The position numbers and the translations under genes are program-made. Shown in pieces: positions 9,318 to 17,522 of a stretch of 64,000 nt of DNA. Under the pieces are notes generated by a model, which worked only from the letters and a program-made list of their open reading frames with translations, made no database searches and was not told where the DNA came from. Origin of the DNA: Mucilaginibacter psychrotolerans (GTDB lineage: Bacteria > Bacteroidota > Bacteroidia > Sphingobacteriales > Sphingobacteriaceae); the NCBI RefSeq assembly GCF_004519315.1, contig NZ_SOZE01000029.1, positions 1-64,000 on the forward strand. Reading direction: 5' to 3'. Numbering within the stretch: position 1 is the stretch's first letter; each line of letters starts with the position of its first letter.

Positions 9318-10030
9318 TTGATGAGATTTTTAAGGGTTAATTTGATAGGGGTTAATTTGTCGGTTGGAAACGGTATATCGGTATTAATCAGCTTCTTCCA
9401 AAGTTGTACGATGTTGCCTTTCACGGGGCTTTCACCGCCGAGTGTATGGCTGAAAAAGCTGTTAAAAAAGTAGATTTCCCATTGGCGCATAAATTCTTCC
9501 AGTCCGCAATCTTTAGGGATTTGTATGGTTACCGTACCGAGGCAGACCTTGCCATCGGGATAAATATTAAAGTAGGGGGCTTTGCAAAGCGGGGTGGCTA
9601 AGTTTACAGCCTCATCCGTGTTCAGCGCATAAACCGCAAGCGTGTTTCGGGTCGCTTTCCAAATCATAGGCGGTATATAGGCTTCCCCGTTGGGTATGTC
9701 CAAGCCCTCTTTAAACAGCAACCGTACTTTTTTGGCGGGGGTGTGCCAAACAGCATAGGCGTTCCGCCCCCTGTTGATGTACAATATATTTTGTGGCATC
9801 AGACCAACGGGGTCTAAAAACCCTGTCTGTAAATCTTCCGAGGTGTCAAGTGCTTTAGCTAATGATATGCTTTCCTGAACGGTTAAGGGATGCGCATTAA
9901 TGGGCTTGCCGTTCCTGTCCATATCATAGGCTTCCACGTAGATATTTTTCTTTTCGTTATTGCTGTAAATCAGCAGGGCTTTTACAGGCTCGTATAGATG
10001 CCCGAATTGTTGGGTGATGTTCGTTCTCAT
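9314..10030 (-). CDS. PRTRC system protein B
   Basis: The 238-aa protein matches the PRTRC protein B pattern. The N-terminus has LLIYSN and VEAYDMDRNGKPI, then a central GLMPQNILYIN element and the VRLLFKEGLDIPNGEAYIP strand. A later YFNIYPDGKVCLGTV resembles a shared core in this family. No catalytic motif can be named. It has 4-bp overlaps with both neighbours, the F-like gene upstream and thiF downstream, so the three are translated as a unit. Confidence 0.88.
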   Translation of the reverse strand: MRTNITQQFGHLYEPVKALLIYSNNEKKNIYVEAYDMDRNGKPINAHPLTVQESISLAKALDTSEDLQTGFLDPVGLMPQNILYINRGRNAYAVWHTPAKKVRLLFKEGLDIPNGEAYIPPMIWKATRNTLAVYALNTDEAVNLATPLCKAPYFNIYPDGKVCLGTVTIQIPKDCGLEEFMRQWEIYFFNSFFSHTLGGESPVKGNIVQLWKKLINTDIPFPTDKLTPIKLTLKNLIK

Positions 10031-11118
10031 GGCAGGTCAAATAAAATATTGCAGAGGTTTTCAATTATTTCAAAAAGGCGGTATTCAAATTCAAGGTTCT
10101 TTACTTCGTTATCCGTACCGTCAAATACCTGTGTGCGGGATGGTAACGCCATTTGGGAATAGTTGCCCAAATAGTCATTTACCGAACGCTCAATGTTTTC
10201 ATAAACCCATCCCTTACCATCGCCGATAAAAGCGATGTAGGTTTCGGGTGTGGGTATATCGTCGTTATCATCATCTTCATCAGGCGGTGCGATATTTTGA
10301 AAAATGGAATTTTTGGAAAAATCACGGAATAGCTGTAAAGTATCTTGGGCGATTAGGTGGCATTCCTCCTGAAAGGGATTAGCAGGTTTAAATCTTGCTA
10401 TGTTATCATCTAAATGCTTTAGATGATAAGGGTTAAACAGCTTGCGTTGCATGATGTCCCCGCATACATCGTTTCTCAGGATGTCGGAAATATCTTCCTC
10501 GTAGTCGTCCGGATTTTCACGGAGGCATTCTAAAAAGCACTCTTTATTCATATCATATTCATCGTACATAAACCAGCCCTCATCACGGTAATAGGGTACT
10601 CCCGCTTCCCGGTAGAGATAACTCATTACGGCAAGCAATAATGCACCGCAACGCCTGTTCTCTTTCTTCCGCAAAAAGCGGTAAAGAGGAATGACGGGGA
10701 TATAATAGAGTTGGTTACCTACTTCGTAAACCTGTTCGGTAGCTAATGCCACCTGTTTATCATTGCCCGTTTTGGTAATCAGCAGTTCCGTTTCGTAGGG
10801 TTGCCTGTTTAGTTTGGTTCGTATTTCACGATGTGCAAGCAAGATGTTATAGGGATAGGCGTACCCGCTCACATCTGATAATGTCAGATTATGCAGTTTG
10901 GCTAAATGGCTTGCCGACCTAAAAAATCCAATTTCGGTTTCCGATTGCTCCGGCAATCGCTTGGCGGGTTCGCATACAGGTATAAAGGTGTGGTTTAAAA
11001 AACCATCGGTACTTGGTGTACCGGGGCTGATTTGGCTCTGTCCTTTAGTACGGCCTGCGCATCGGGTAGTTGATTGAGGCTTTGGGCGAATGTTCCTAAT
11101 TGCTGATAGAGTTTGCAT
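10027..11118 (-). CDS. Probable PRTRC system protein F
   Basis: The 363-aa protein occupies the protein F position between C and B. Its middle has YYIPVIPLYRFLRKKENRRCGALLLAVMSYLYREAGVPYYRD-type sequence (about residues 145-188), which fits my memory of family F. An acidic loop, PPDEDDDNDDIPTPETY, lies near 290. The first 30 residues (MQTLSAIRNIRPKPQ...) are basic and may be a flexible extension; a later start is possible but no better start codon is obvious. It overlaps protein B by 4 bp. Identity relies on position as much as on sequence. Confidence 0.75.
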   Translation of the reverse strand: MQTLSAIRNIRPKPQSTTRCAGRTKGQSQISPGTPSTDGFLNHTFIPVCEPAKRLPEQSETEIGFFRSASHLAKLHNLTLSDVSGYAYPYNILLAHREIRTKLNRQPYETELLITKTGNDKQVALATEQVYEVGNQLYYIPVIPLYRFLRKKENRRCGALLLAVMSYLYREAGVPYYRDEGWFMYDEYDMNKECFLECLRENPDDYEEDISDILRNDVCGDIMQRKLFNPYHLKHLDDNIARFKPANPFQEECHLIAQDTLQLFRDFSKNSIFQNIAPPDEDDDNDDIPTPETYIAFIGDGKGWVYENIERSVNDYLGNYSQMALPSRTQVFDGTDNEVKNLEFEYRLFEIIENLCNILFDLP

Positions 11119-11172
11119 TGTCTTTTTGATTTAGGCAGGCTGATAAAGCCTGCCTGTGTTAATGTTTTCATA

Positions 11173-11388
11173 CTATCCTTTTGTGCCTAATGTGGTTACA
11201 AACTGGTATTCTGCGGTGTCGTTCTTAAATTCCGGCCCGACAATTTTGGCAGTAGCCAGTATGGCGTAAAGCGCAGAATAGCTGTCGCATACTTCTTCGG
11301 GACTGAGGTTGCTGTCGGGGTCGGTCAGCCTGATTTCCTGCCCGTTTTCCTTATGGATAAATACCCTCGGTAATAATTCGCTGTACAT
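11173..11388 (-). CDS. PRTRC system protein C
   Basis: A 71-aa protein reading MYSELLPRVFIHKENG, then LTDPDSNLSPEEVCDSYSA, GPEF and the ending YQFVTTLGTKG. This is the standard protein C pattern, a small beta-rich fold compared by some to ubiquitin-like partners of ThiF enzymes. An upstream in-frame ATG at 11538 would add 50 residues running back over the end of protein E, so I set the start at 11388. It lies 17 bp after protein E. The ThiF-C pairing suggests an activating enzyme and its carrier, which is inference. Confidence 0.9.
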   Translation of the reverse strand: MYSELLPRVFIHKENGQEIRLTDPDSNLSPEEVCDSYSALYAILATAKIVGPEFKNDTAEYQFVTTLGTKG

Positions 11389-11405
11389 GGTCGTATCGTT
11401 TAAGG

Positions 11406-11972
11406 TTATAATAATCTGAATTGTGCCATTTGTTCTTTTTTGCGGTTGAGGTCGCCCCGCAGGTTTTTCAATTCCTTTTCCTTGTCGGGATATTCTTCTA
11501 ATGCAGGTATCAGGGCTATGGCTTCCTCGTATTTGCAATCTGCCTGCATATCATTGATGGTTTTGAGGGCGGTATCATAGGCCTTTTTCTTCTCGGCTTT
11601 TGGGTCGGGCATTTCTTGGTCGGGCGTTTTGGTAGCGATTGCCGTTGTGGGTTTAGCTGTGGTAGTAGCTGCTTTTGCACTGGCAACGGCTTTTGCCTTT
11701 TCCAAGCCCTTGCGGTAATCTTCCATATTATTGAAAAACCCTGCGGTTTCCTGTACAGGCTTTGCGATGGTATCAAAAAATTGGTTGTCCATTTCTTCGG
11801 CTGTACCACCCATCACAAAGGGCGGTACAACTTTGGATGCCTGCGTTCCGTTCTTAGGAATGTTATACATGCCGATGATTTTAACCTTGCCTTGTTCATC
11901 GGTGGTAATACTGAGATTCCAATGACCGGGAACATTTAAGGCGATGATATTTTGAAAAAAATTAGTTGTCAT
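11406..11972 (-). CDS. PRTRC system protein E
   Basis: The 188-aa product starts MTTNFFQNIIALNVPGHW and contains the family stretch VPPFVMGGTAEEMDNQFFDTI at about residues 48-68, followed by a long Ala/Lys/Thr-rich region (about 92-130) and a charged helical end. The low-complexity middle suggests a flexible linker between two parts. The N-terminal pattern matches PRTRC protein E. It leads the cassette and directly precedes protein C. Function unknown. Confidence 0.88.
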   Translation of the reverse strand: MTTNFFQNIIALNVPGHWNLSITTDEQGKVKIIGMYNIPKNGTQASKVVPPFVMGGTAEEMDNQFFDTIAKPVQETAGFFNNMEDYRKGLEKAKAVASAKAATTTAKPTTAIATKTPDQEMPDPKAEKKKAYDTALKTINDMQADCKYEEAIALIPALEEYPDKEKELKNLRGDLNRKKEQMAQFRLL

Positions 11973-11983
11973 GATGTTGAATG

Positions 11984-12652
11984 TTAGTTGGTTTTACGTT
12001 TTGTTAATTGCTCCAGATGATTTGCAGACCTGCCATCGGCGGTAAAGAGGTATTCATTATTTAAAATGCTCTCTTTGATGGCGGTTTCACTTGATAGAAA
12101 TTCGTATTGTTTTTCAAGGGTGTTGTACAGGTAGCGGTTCAGCCCCTCGGCTATCTTGCGTAGCCACTCTTCGAGTTTGTCGAGTTGCTCAAATACATGA
12201 TCATGCTGTCTGTTTTCATTAATGACATATACCCCTAAATCTACTACCACACCGTATTGTCTGTGCCTGCCTATGATTTGCGGTTCATTCGGTAAAATGC
12301 CTTTTTCCAGTAGCTGTAATACCCTTTGGTCGGTGTCGGTTGCGATAAAGGGAAATTCCTGCATCGGGGCAAAATCTTTCCATGATTGATTGGCTACGGC
12401 AGTAATCAATTTGAGTATATCCACTTTAGCCGTAAAACAGCTACCATCACCCTGCGAATAGAATCCACGGAAGTAAATTTTGTCTTTCAGAACCGTTATG
12501 CCCATGTAAGAACACAGTTCTATAAAGTCCTCAAATTCATCGTCCCACCAATCAAAATTCACATTCAAATCACGGTAGGTTGTCAGGGCTTTACTTTTGG
12601 CTTCCTTATCCAGTTCGTTGAAATTGTACAGTTTTAATGTTATCTGTTTCAT
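11984..12652 (-). CDS. Hypothetical phage/ICE-type protein
   Basis: The 222-aa protein begins MKQITLKLYNFNELDKEAKSKAL and then carries WWDDEFEDF and IYFRGFYSQGDGSCFTAKV (about residues 62-80). This pattern, with the FYSQGDGxxFT motif, recurs in small unknown proteins of phages, plasmids and integrative elements. No catalytic residues can be named. It sits 4 bp after the 115-aa gene and 11 bp before protein E, so it belongs to the same transcript. Confidence 0.75.
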   Translation of the reverse strand: MKQITLKLYNFNELDKEAKSKALTTYRDLNVNFDWWDDEFEDFIELCSYMGITVLKDKIYFRGFYSQGDGSCFTAKVDILKLITAVANQSWKDFAPMQEFPFIATDTDQRVLQLLEKGILPNEPQIIGRHRQYGVVVDLGVYVINENRQHDHVFEQLDKLEEWLRKIAEGLNRYLYNTLEKQYEFLSSETAIKESILNNEYLFTADGRSANHLEQLTKRKTN

Positions 12653-12656
12653 GGCT

Positions 12657-13004
12657 TCAAAGGGTTTTATTGGCTATCGCTGATAAGTAGGCGGTGTACC
12701 TGCGGGTGAGATTTTCGCCTTTGCGGAAAATGTCTGTCTTGTAGAAATATATCTCGTCAAAAAACGCTACTGCTTTGGTTTGGAGATTGATTTCATAGCG
12801 GTAGGTCGCATTGGTGCGCAGTTCATCCAGAGCGCAATGCTCTACTAATAAAGCCCGTTCCGCTTCTGCATCGTTAAGGGATAAAAGCGGGAGCAATAGG
12901 ATTTCTACGATGTAGCCTTGCTCGGGTGAACTACTGCTGTCGGAAACGCAGATAACCGCTTCGCCATTGGACAGGGTGATATAAAGATTTGAACGTGTCA
13001 TCAT
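12657..13004 (-). CDS. Hypothetical protein of mobile module
   Basis: A 115-aa protein with no recognised family. It is a mixed alpha/beta sequence, with a Ser-rich SDSSSSPEQGY loop near residue 21 and a strand-rich YRYEINLQTKAVAFFDEIYFY segment in the second half. The 19 bases ending in its start codon, TCATTTAAAACAAAAAATG on the coding strand, occur identically at the start of the SSB gene. This suggests a shared translation signal or a duplicated leader. Confidence 0.65.
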   Translation of the reverse strand: MMTRSNLYITLSNGEAVICVSDSSSSPEQGYIVEILLLPLLSLNDAEAERALLVEHCALDELRTNATYRYEINLQTKAVAFFDEIYFYKTDIFRKGENLTRRYTAYLSAIANKTL

Positions 13005-13045
13005 TTTTTGTTTTAAATGAGGGGGATTGCTCCCCCTTTGGATGA

Positions 13046-14074
13046 TTAATTAAGTGCTAATACTTCTGCGCCGTTCTTGGCATAGCCGAGGCATAAATCA
13101 AATGCGGCTTGTGTGCGTAGCTGTCCCGTACCGCCGATGATTGATTTTACTTTGGCTTCATCGTCCTTGTATTCCTTGACATTTTGGAAGTACCCTGTGA
13201 TGGCATTGTATGCGCCGAACAAAGTGCCTTTGGTGGTTTCGGTCTGTTGGGTGGGGCTTGCCATTGCGTATATAAATGCGTTATCGCAGATGTTCTTGAA
13301 CACGGTGGATAATTCCTCGCCAGTTTGCAGGCTTTTGATTACTTCTCTGCTTGGCGCCATTGCCTGTTGTATCAGCTTCATTACATCCTTATCCGTGATG
13401 CGCACCTTTGCCCATTGGTTAAAGATGCCGTCCAGTTCATCGGCCATACTGTTTGATATGCCCATGACCTTATGTGCAACTTTCAGCCGTTCCTCCGCAC
13501 TGGCGGTGTGGCGTATCTTGATCGTATTGGAGCTGTTACGCAATGCAGCACTTAGCGTATTCTGGCAGACAATTCTTATCGGGGTAAAAGCTGCGGTGAT
13601 ACTGCCTGAGCCATCGTGCGAGGTGGTCAGGAAAAGGTATTTTTCGATATAATCATCGTTACCTACTTTGATATAGCCAGGCAGTTTGGCGGTGATAAAA
13701 ATCTTTTCGCCGTTGCCTAAAGCCCCTGCGGTTTCGTACTGCATTCCGTCCCCGCCAACGATAGCGTCAAAGAAACTGAATGCATCCCGGTTCTGAACGA
13801 TGCTGTAATCTGTGCCTACTTTATCGCCTAATATTGCGCCGTTATCGGTACGGTATGTAAAAAATGAATTTTTGGATATGGTTTCTGTGCCATCCTGCAG
13901 GCGGTGGATATTCGGCATTTTAACTACATTGAAATCAAGCCCTGCGAACTGCAATGCTTCTTTACTGGTGGGGTATTCTTCGACTATCTGGCCTAACCCG
14001 TGCCATGCCTTTTCCTTTACGCTGAAAAAACTGTGCTGTCCTGTTTGCTCGTTGAAATTGATATTATGTGCCAT
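13046..14074 (-). CDS. DUF932 phage/plasmid-like protein
   Basis: The 342-aa product is a full-length DUF932 (TIGR03299-type) protein: MAHNINFNEQTGQHSFFSV, AWHGLGQIVEEYPTSKEAL, and the later VCQNTLSAALRN and HTASAEERL segments. Family members are encoded on plasmids, phages and ICEs and are widely noted beside DNA-processing genes; no reaction is established. It follows SSB by 45 bp on the same strand, consistent with a replication or transfer module. Confidence 0.9.
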   Translation of the reverse strand: MAHNINFNEQTGQHSFFSVKEKAWHGLGQIVEEYPTSKEALQFAGLDFNVVKMPNIHRLQDGTETISKNSFFTYRTDNGAILGDKVGTDYSIVQNRDAFSFFDAIVGGDGMQYETAGALGNGEKIFITAKLPGYIKVGNDDYIEKYLFLTTSHDGSGSITAAFTPIRIVCQNTLSAALRNSSNTIKIRHTASAEERLKVAHKVMGISNSMADELDGIFNQWAKVRITDKDVMKLIQQAMAPSREVIKSLQTGEELSTVFKNICDNAFIYAMASPTQQTETTKGTLFGAYNAITGYFQNVKEYKDDEAKVKSIIGGTGQLRTQAAFDLCLGYAKNGAEVLALN

Positions 14075-14119
14075 GATGTTTAAATTTTGAATGGTTTTTA
14101 AATCGTGTCGGTTAGTGGA

Positions 14120-14506
14120 TTAGAAAGGCAAATCATCGTCAGCCCCTGCGCCTGTGGTATAGGGTGCGGTTGCAGGTTCGGCTTTTGTTTCAGCTTTGGC
14201 GACAAGCGAAAACAGCTTGATGGTATCGCAGGTGCAAACCAATCTCCCTTTTAGGCCGTCTTTTTTGCTTTGATAGGCTTGCGCCTCCATCTATCCCGAA
14301 ATTTCAACTACTGCGCCTTTGGTCAGGTATTCGGCAACGCCTGAATTGCGCCAGTAGGCGCAGTCTACGAATGCGGTCTTTTCCTGTTTTTCGCCCGCTT
14401 TGTTTTTCCATTTTTGGTTAATGGCTACGGTAAAGTTGATTACCGTTTTGTCCCCTTTTACCGCTTTAAGCTCTGCGTTTGCGGTTAATCTTCCTGTGAA
14501 TAGCAT
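14120..14506 (-). pseudogene. ssb: Single-stranded DNA-binding protein with in-frame amber codon
   Basis: Residues 1-71 form the front of an SSB OB-fold: MLFTGRLTANAELKAVKG, FTVAINQKWKN, FVDCAYWRNSGVAEYLTKGAVVEISG. A TAG at 14291-14293 then stops translation. The same frame continues without a break with MEAQAYQSKKDGLKGRL and ends in the SSB acidic tip DDDLPF before TAA at 14120-14122. Total length is 129 codons including the final stop, the size of a normal SSB. Thus one nonsense change splits an otherwise intact gene. The codon right after TAG is ATG, so restart of translation is possible. Alternatives are suppression or a sequencing error. It heads the leftward mobile operon. Confidence 0.85.
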
Positions 14507-14891
14507 AACATTTTTTGTTTTAAATGAATAATTTGTTGTTTGCTTTTCCTTTCGCCCGTCTGCCCTGATTGATTATTTTTAAAAGAAAAAGGGAAAAAAG
14601 AAAGCAAATCGTAAAGACCGGCAGGGGGCAAAAGGAAACGGAATAATTGGAGGGGACCCTCTGGGGAGGAAACCGTTTATGCCGTAGTCTTTTGCAAACC
14701 ACACGACAACTCCGGTCTTGATTTTAGCTGCGCTTTTTACCCGTTTCGCCTAAAAATATTCATTGATTAAATAAAAAAATGCCAATGGAGCGTAGCGATA
14801 AGAAATCTCAAACTATTATAAAAAGAGAAAGCAAAGGCTGATAAAATGAACTCCTGGGAACTTGCAAAAAAGAAAACACCATTCACTTTTC
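14507..14891. other. Gene-free stretch upstream of SSB operon
   Basis: No supported gene. It holds the leader of the SSB operon, a purine-rich tract around 14580-14640 and a GC-rich block near 14652-14680 (AGGGGACCCTCTGGGGAGG). The open frames present in it are low-complexity and lack family features. Such a stretch at the head of a plasmid/ICE operon could contain a replication or transfer origin, but I see no specific signature. Confidence 0.4.
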
Positions 14892-15005
14892 GCATCAGGG
14901 ATTGCAGCGGCATCCTTCGTAGAAGATATAGCGGAAAGCCCGGCCCGAAGGGGATGCCATTATTTTGAAATTGTTTGTAGGGGAAATTAATGAGAAACTG
15001 AATCG
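14892..15005 (+). ncRNA. Candidate structured element, copy A
   Basis: The stretch has GCATCAGGGATTGCAGC, then GGCATCC (14909-14915) which pairs with GGATGCC (14952-14958). Between them lies the conserved core AGATATAGCGGAAAGCCC. TTCG and CGAAG next to the arms extend the stem. A diverged copy lies at 21532-21640. I recall similar GGCATCC...AGATAtAGCGGA-AGCCCG sequences in Bacteroidota intergenic regions and suspect a non-coding RNA (Flavo-1-like or another motif), but the family name is not secure. The strand is assumed from the order of the motif. Confidence 0.5.
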
Positions 15006-15066
15006 GCAAGATCTCAGCGTTTGAACCTGCGATAGGATGTTAATAGTATGTTAACCTTTGGCTCTT

Positions 15067-15074
15067 TATCTTTG
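15067..15074 (+). promoter_or_regulatory. Bacteroidota -7 promoter box TATCTTTG
   Basis: TATCTTTG matches the Bacteroidota consensus TAnnTTTG. It ends 4 bp before the decayed start codon of the OB-fold pseudogene. No TTG at the usual -33 spacing was identified with confidence. Confidence 0.45.
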
Positions 15075-15078
15075 GGCC

Positions 15079-15443
15079 ACGAAGAAAAATGTATTGACCA
15101 TTTTGATGGTATCTGTTACATTGATATTGATTTCGTGGGGAAGTGTAGGCAATAAGACAGTGGCCCCGATTGCGGAGGCTCATCTTAGCCCGGTAGCTAA
15201 AAAACTCGATTAAGGCCTTGCTTGGCGGCCTACAGTACGAAAACAATGGGTGAAATGCCCCTGGTTAATCTTGGCGCGGCCTATCTTGATCAGTTGCTGT
15301 CCCCGGTATTAAGAGAGGATGCTAAGGATAAATTCAAAGATCTGGAAGGTAAAGTAATCACTGTAACGGGAAAGGTAATCGACTACAAGGGAAAACCTGA
15401 AATTATCGTAACCGACGAACAGCAATTAAAGATAGACCTATAA
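15079..15443 (+). pseudogene. Decayed exported OB-fold (tRNA_anti-like) protein
   Basis: The 3' part (from about 15246) encodes EMPLVNLGAAYLDQLLSPVL, then LEGKVITVTGKVIDYKGKPEI and IIVTDEQQLKIDL, the standard end of small exported OB-fold proteins (related to thermonuclease-type nucleic-acid-binding domains). The 5' part in another frame reads KKNVLTILMVSVTLILISWG, a signal peptide, but the expected ATG is ACG at 15079. The frame hits TAA at 15206-15208, and the joining frame GGLQYENNG overlaps the third part at 15245. So the gene has lost its start codon and carries at least two frameshifts. A shorter product from an internal ATG at 15246 is conceivable. Confidence 0.7.
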
Positions 15444-15503
15444 GTATTCAGGTTCCCCGCTGATCGGTATGCACATTACTATCGGCAATGGAACTTTAAA
15501 TAA

Positions 15504-15542
15504 AAAAAGCCCCTCACTATCAGTATGATGTTAGGGGCTTTT
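15504..15542. terminator. Bidirectional rho-independent terminator
   Basis: An inverted repeat of AAAAGCCCCT and AGGGGCTTTT flanks an 18-nt spacer, with A-run on the left and T's on the right. It lies between the rightward OB-fold remnant and the leftward 262-aa gene and would stop transcripts from both sides. Confidence 0.75.
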
Positions 15543-15581
15543 AATCTCTTTCTTATCAGAAAAGACACGGAATTGCTTATG

Positions 15582-16370
15582 CTAATTCATCTTGGTAATC
15601 ATTTCATCTGCTTGCGCAGCCAAATTTGCGACGTGCGCAATCAAAAAATGTTCGAACATTGTCCCTAGTTGCTCACGATCAATGGGGAGCATTTCCTCAT
15701 TCAAAAGATTATCCAAGAAATCTTCGGCATCCCAAAGTTTGCGGGTTGGCTCTGGATTGAGTGGCTCCATACGCTCTATGACGTAATCAAAGACACCGTT
15801 CGCCACCTCGATAAATTCGGCTCGATCATCATCACTTAACGGTAGTGATGTGATTTTCACACTTGTTTCAGGGTCACAGACTGTCGGAGGTTCGTCACTT
15901 TCACTATCAGTCATTTCCTCTAAACTTTTTTCTAAAAGATAAGTGGGATAAAATATGACAGATTCATCGTAATGACTAAGGCAATGTTTGTAGTAATCCA
16001 ATTCATCATCAGGATCGAAAACCATATCATGTTCGCGCTCGACACCCGCTACTTGAATATCCCATTCCACTAAAGGAATTTTATTTTGATTGATGAATCG
16101 AAGCCTTGATAATTCTAATTCAGGCTTAGTGGCGTTTATTAAATCCGACCATTTATTAAATCGAAGCATTTTTGCTACGAGGTGTTGCGCGCTCATCAGA
16201 CTGAAACCTTGCAGGTCGATTTCGTAGTCCTCGAAAATGGCGTCGATGTCAAAGAATTTGGGGTCATATTCCGAATATGATTCGCCGTCCTCATTTAAAA
16301 CAGTTTTTTGGGTTTTGTAATCTCGGTAGAGATTTTTTGCTTGAAGCTTGAAAAAATCGATGTGGTTCAT
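15582..16370 (-). CDS. Hypothetical acidic protein
   Basis: The 262-aa protein is acidic, without signal peptide. It starts MNHIDFFKLQAKNLYRDYKTQ and has a stretch FSLMSAQHLVAKMLRFNKWSDLI at about residues 56-78. That pattern (hIDFFKxQAKNLxxDYKTQ plus AQHxxAKMxxFNKWxDL) is one I associate with unknown proteins of Bacteroidota. The rest is rich in Asp and Glu and probably helical. No function can be given. It is a single-gene unit ending at the terminator above. Confidence 0.7.
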   Translation of the reverse strand: MNHIDFFKLQAKNLYRDYKTQKTVLNEDGESYSEYDPKFFDIDAIFEDYEIDLQGFSLMSAQHLVAKMLRFNKWSDLINATKPELELSRLRFINQNKIPLVEWDIQVAGVEREHDMVFDPDDELDYYKHCLSHYDESVIFYPTYLLEKSLEEMTDSESDEPPTVCDPETSVKITSLPLSDDDRAEFIEVANGVFDYVIERMEPLNPEPTRKLWDAEDFLDNLLNEEMLPIDREQLGTMFEHFLIAHVANLAAQADEMITKMN

Positions 16371-16384
16371 AATATATCCTTATG

Positions 16385-16558
16385 TTAACCAAGCCGATTA
16401 TCTAAAAATTTGCGTCCGTAATCTGTGGTTCGATAATTAGCTTGGTATAAGTTTATATTATCTAAATGTTGGATGATGAGATCTTTGCACAGACGAGCAG
16501 GCTTACCAACAAGCACATCCAAAAGTAAATTGATTTTTTCTAAAAACCAATAGTAAAT
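16385..16558 (-). pseudogene. Start-less ORF remnant in 377-bp gap
   Basis: Leftward, 57 codons run from a stop just upstream to TAA at 16385-16387, reading YYWFLEKINLLLD, GKPARLCKDLIIQHLDNINL and YRTTDYGRKFLDNRLG. The ending resembles the wing and final helix of small winged-helix proteins (TxxGRxFL). There is no ATG; only GTG or TTG could start it. It may be the tail of a lost gene. The rest of the gap, 16559-16747, is very AT-rich promoter-like DNA without a gene. Confidence 0.35.
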
Positions 16559-16747
16559 TTATTTAACGTTTAAAGATGGTTGGACTTGACGTGGGTCTTA
16601 ATTGATAAAAACTCAAAAAAAAACCTCTACCCTGGAATCATGTATTTAAATATTTGATTATTAGGGTAATATTATTTTTTTTATTAATTTTATAGGGTGT
16701 TGATGGTGAGAAGAATTGGTTCCTGAACTTAATTTAATTCAGCTGTT

Positions 16748-17494
16748 ATGAAAACCCAAACCGACCCTTATTACAAAAAATTCTTTAAAGTCAAAAAGTC
16801 CAACGCCAAACTGCTTTCAAAGGGCGAATTGGAATTGGCTGTTGAAGCTGACGTCCTTCCTGAAGATGCCGATTTATTACCGGGTGGCTGGATTCTTAAA
16901 GCAGCCTTTAACCAAATTCCGGCTCAACCGATTGAAGTTTTTCGCGTGACGTGGAGCGTACCGCAAATACCCGCTGATTTGACCGGCCAGCAAATTTTTC
17001 TTTTTATGGGTATCAACAATCGCGATATACTCATGCAATGTATGCTCAAATGGGGACGATTTCCTGGGAATGGCGAGTATCGGTGGATGGTCAGTTGTTG
17101 TCATGAAACCGGCGGGAATGATACAAAATGTACGCCATTACAGGTTGTCAATCCGGGTGCTATAATAACTGCGGAAATTATAGTGGGCAGAGTTGGAAAC
17201 CTGTTTTATTATGAAATGAAGTTTTTAAACATCCCTAATACTTACTTAAAAAGTATCCCCGTTCCGTTTCTGCCAACCTGCTGTATGGTTCTCGAATCTT
17301 ATAGCGTGGCCAGCCGTGGCGGCTATCCATCGGCGGGTACGGTGATGGAAGTGACTAATCTTAGGACGGCAGGCGGCCCTGTCCATCCAAATTGGCAGCC
17401 GCGCGATTTGATTAGCAATTACGGACAACATGCCAAAATGATTGGCCCCGACGAAGTATTGTTTGATTACGGACCGCAACAAATATTAGCTTAA
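16748..17494 (+). CDS. Hypothetical beta-sandwich-like protein
   Basis: A 248-aa protein with no signal peptide. It is rich in beta-strand and aromatic residues: FRVTWSVPQIP, IFLFMGINNRDILMQCMLKWG, EYRWMVSCCH, NPGAIITAEIIVGRVGNLFYYEM and MVLESYSVA. The order of a W strand, a G-I-N strand, a Q/W strand, a GxxI strand and a late E-x-Y loosely recalls the lectin-like fold of G1 (eqolisin) peptidases. Catalytic Gln and Glu cannot be assigned safely. It precedes a secreted protein and a lipoprotein on the same strand. Confidence 0.6.
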   Translation: MKTQTDPYYKKFFKVKKSNAKLLSKGELELAVEADVLPEDADLLPGGWILKAAFNQIPAQPIEVFRVTWSVPQIPADLTGQQIFLFMGINNRDILMQCMLKWGRFPGNGEYRWMVSCCHETGGNDTKCTPLQVVNPGAIITAEIIVGRVGNLFYYEMKFLNIPNTYLKSIPVPFLPTCCMVLESYSVASRGGYPSAGTVMEVTNLRTAGGPVHPNWQPRDLISNYGQHAKMIGPDEVLFDYGPQQILA

Positions 17495-17522
17495 TTCGCA
17501 GACCCTTTATCACAAAAATATC

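Noticed and set aside
11173..11538. Longer 121-aa version of PRTRC protein C
   Set aside because: The added 50 residues run back over the protein E gene in another frame and lack family resemblance; the ATG at 11388 gives the standard protein C start.
14520..15009. Two leftward ORFs (60 and 80 aa) before the SSB leader
   Set aside because: Low-complexity sequence, no family pattern, and the second overlaps the candidate structured element A on the other strand.
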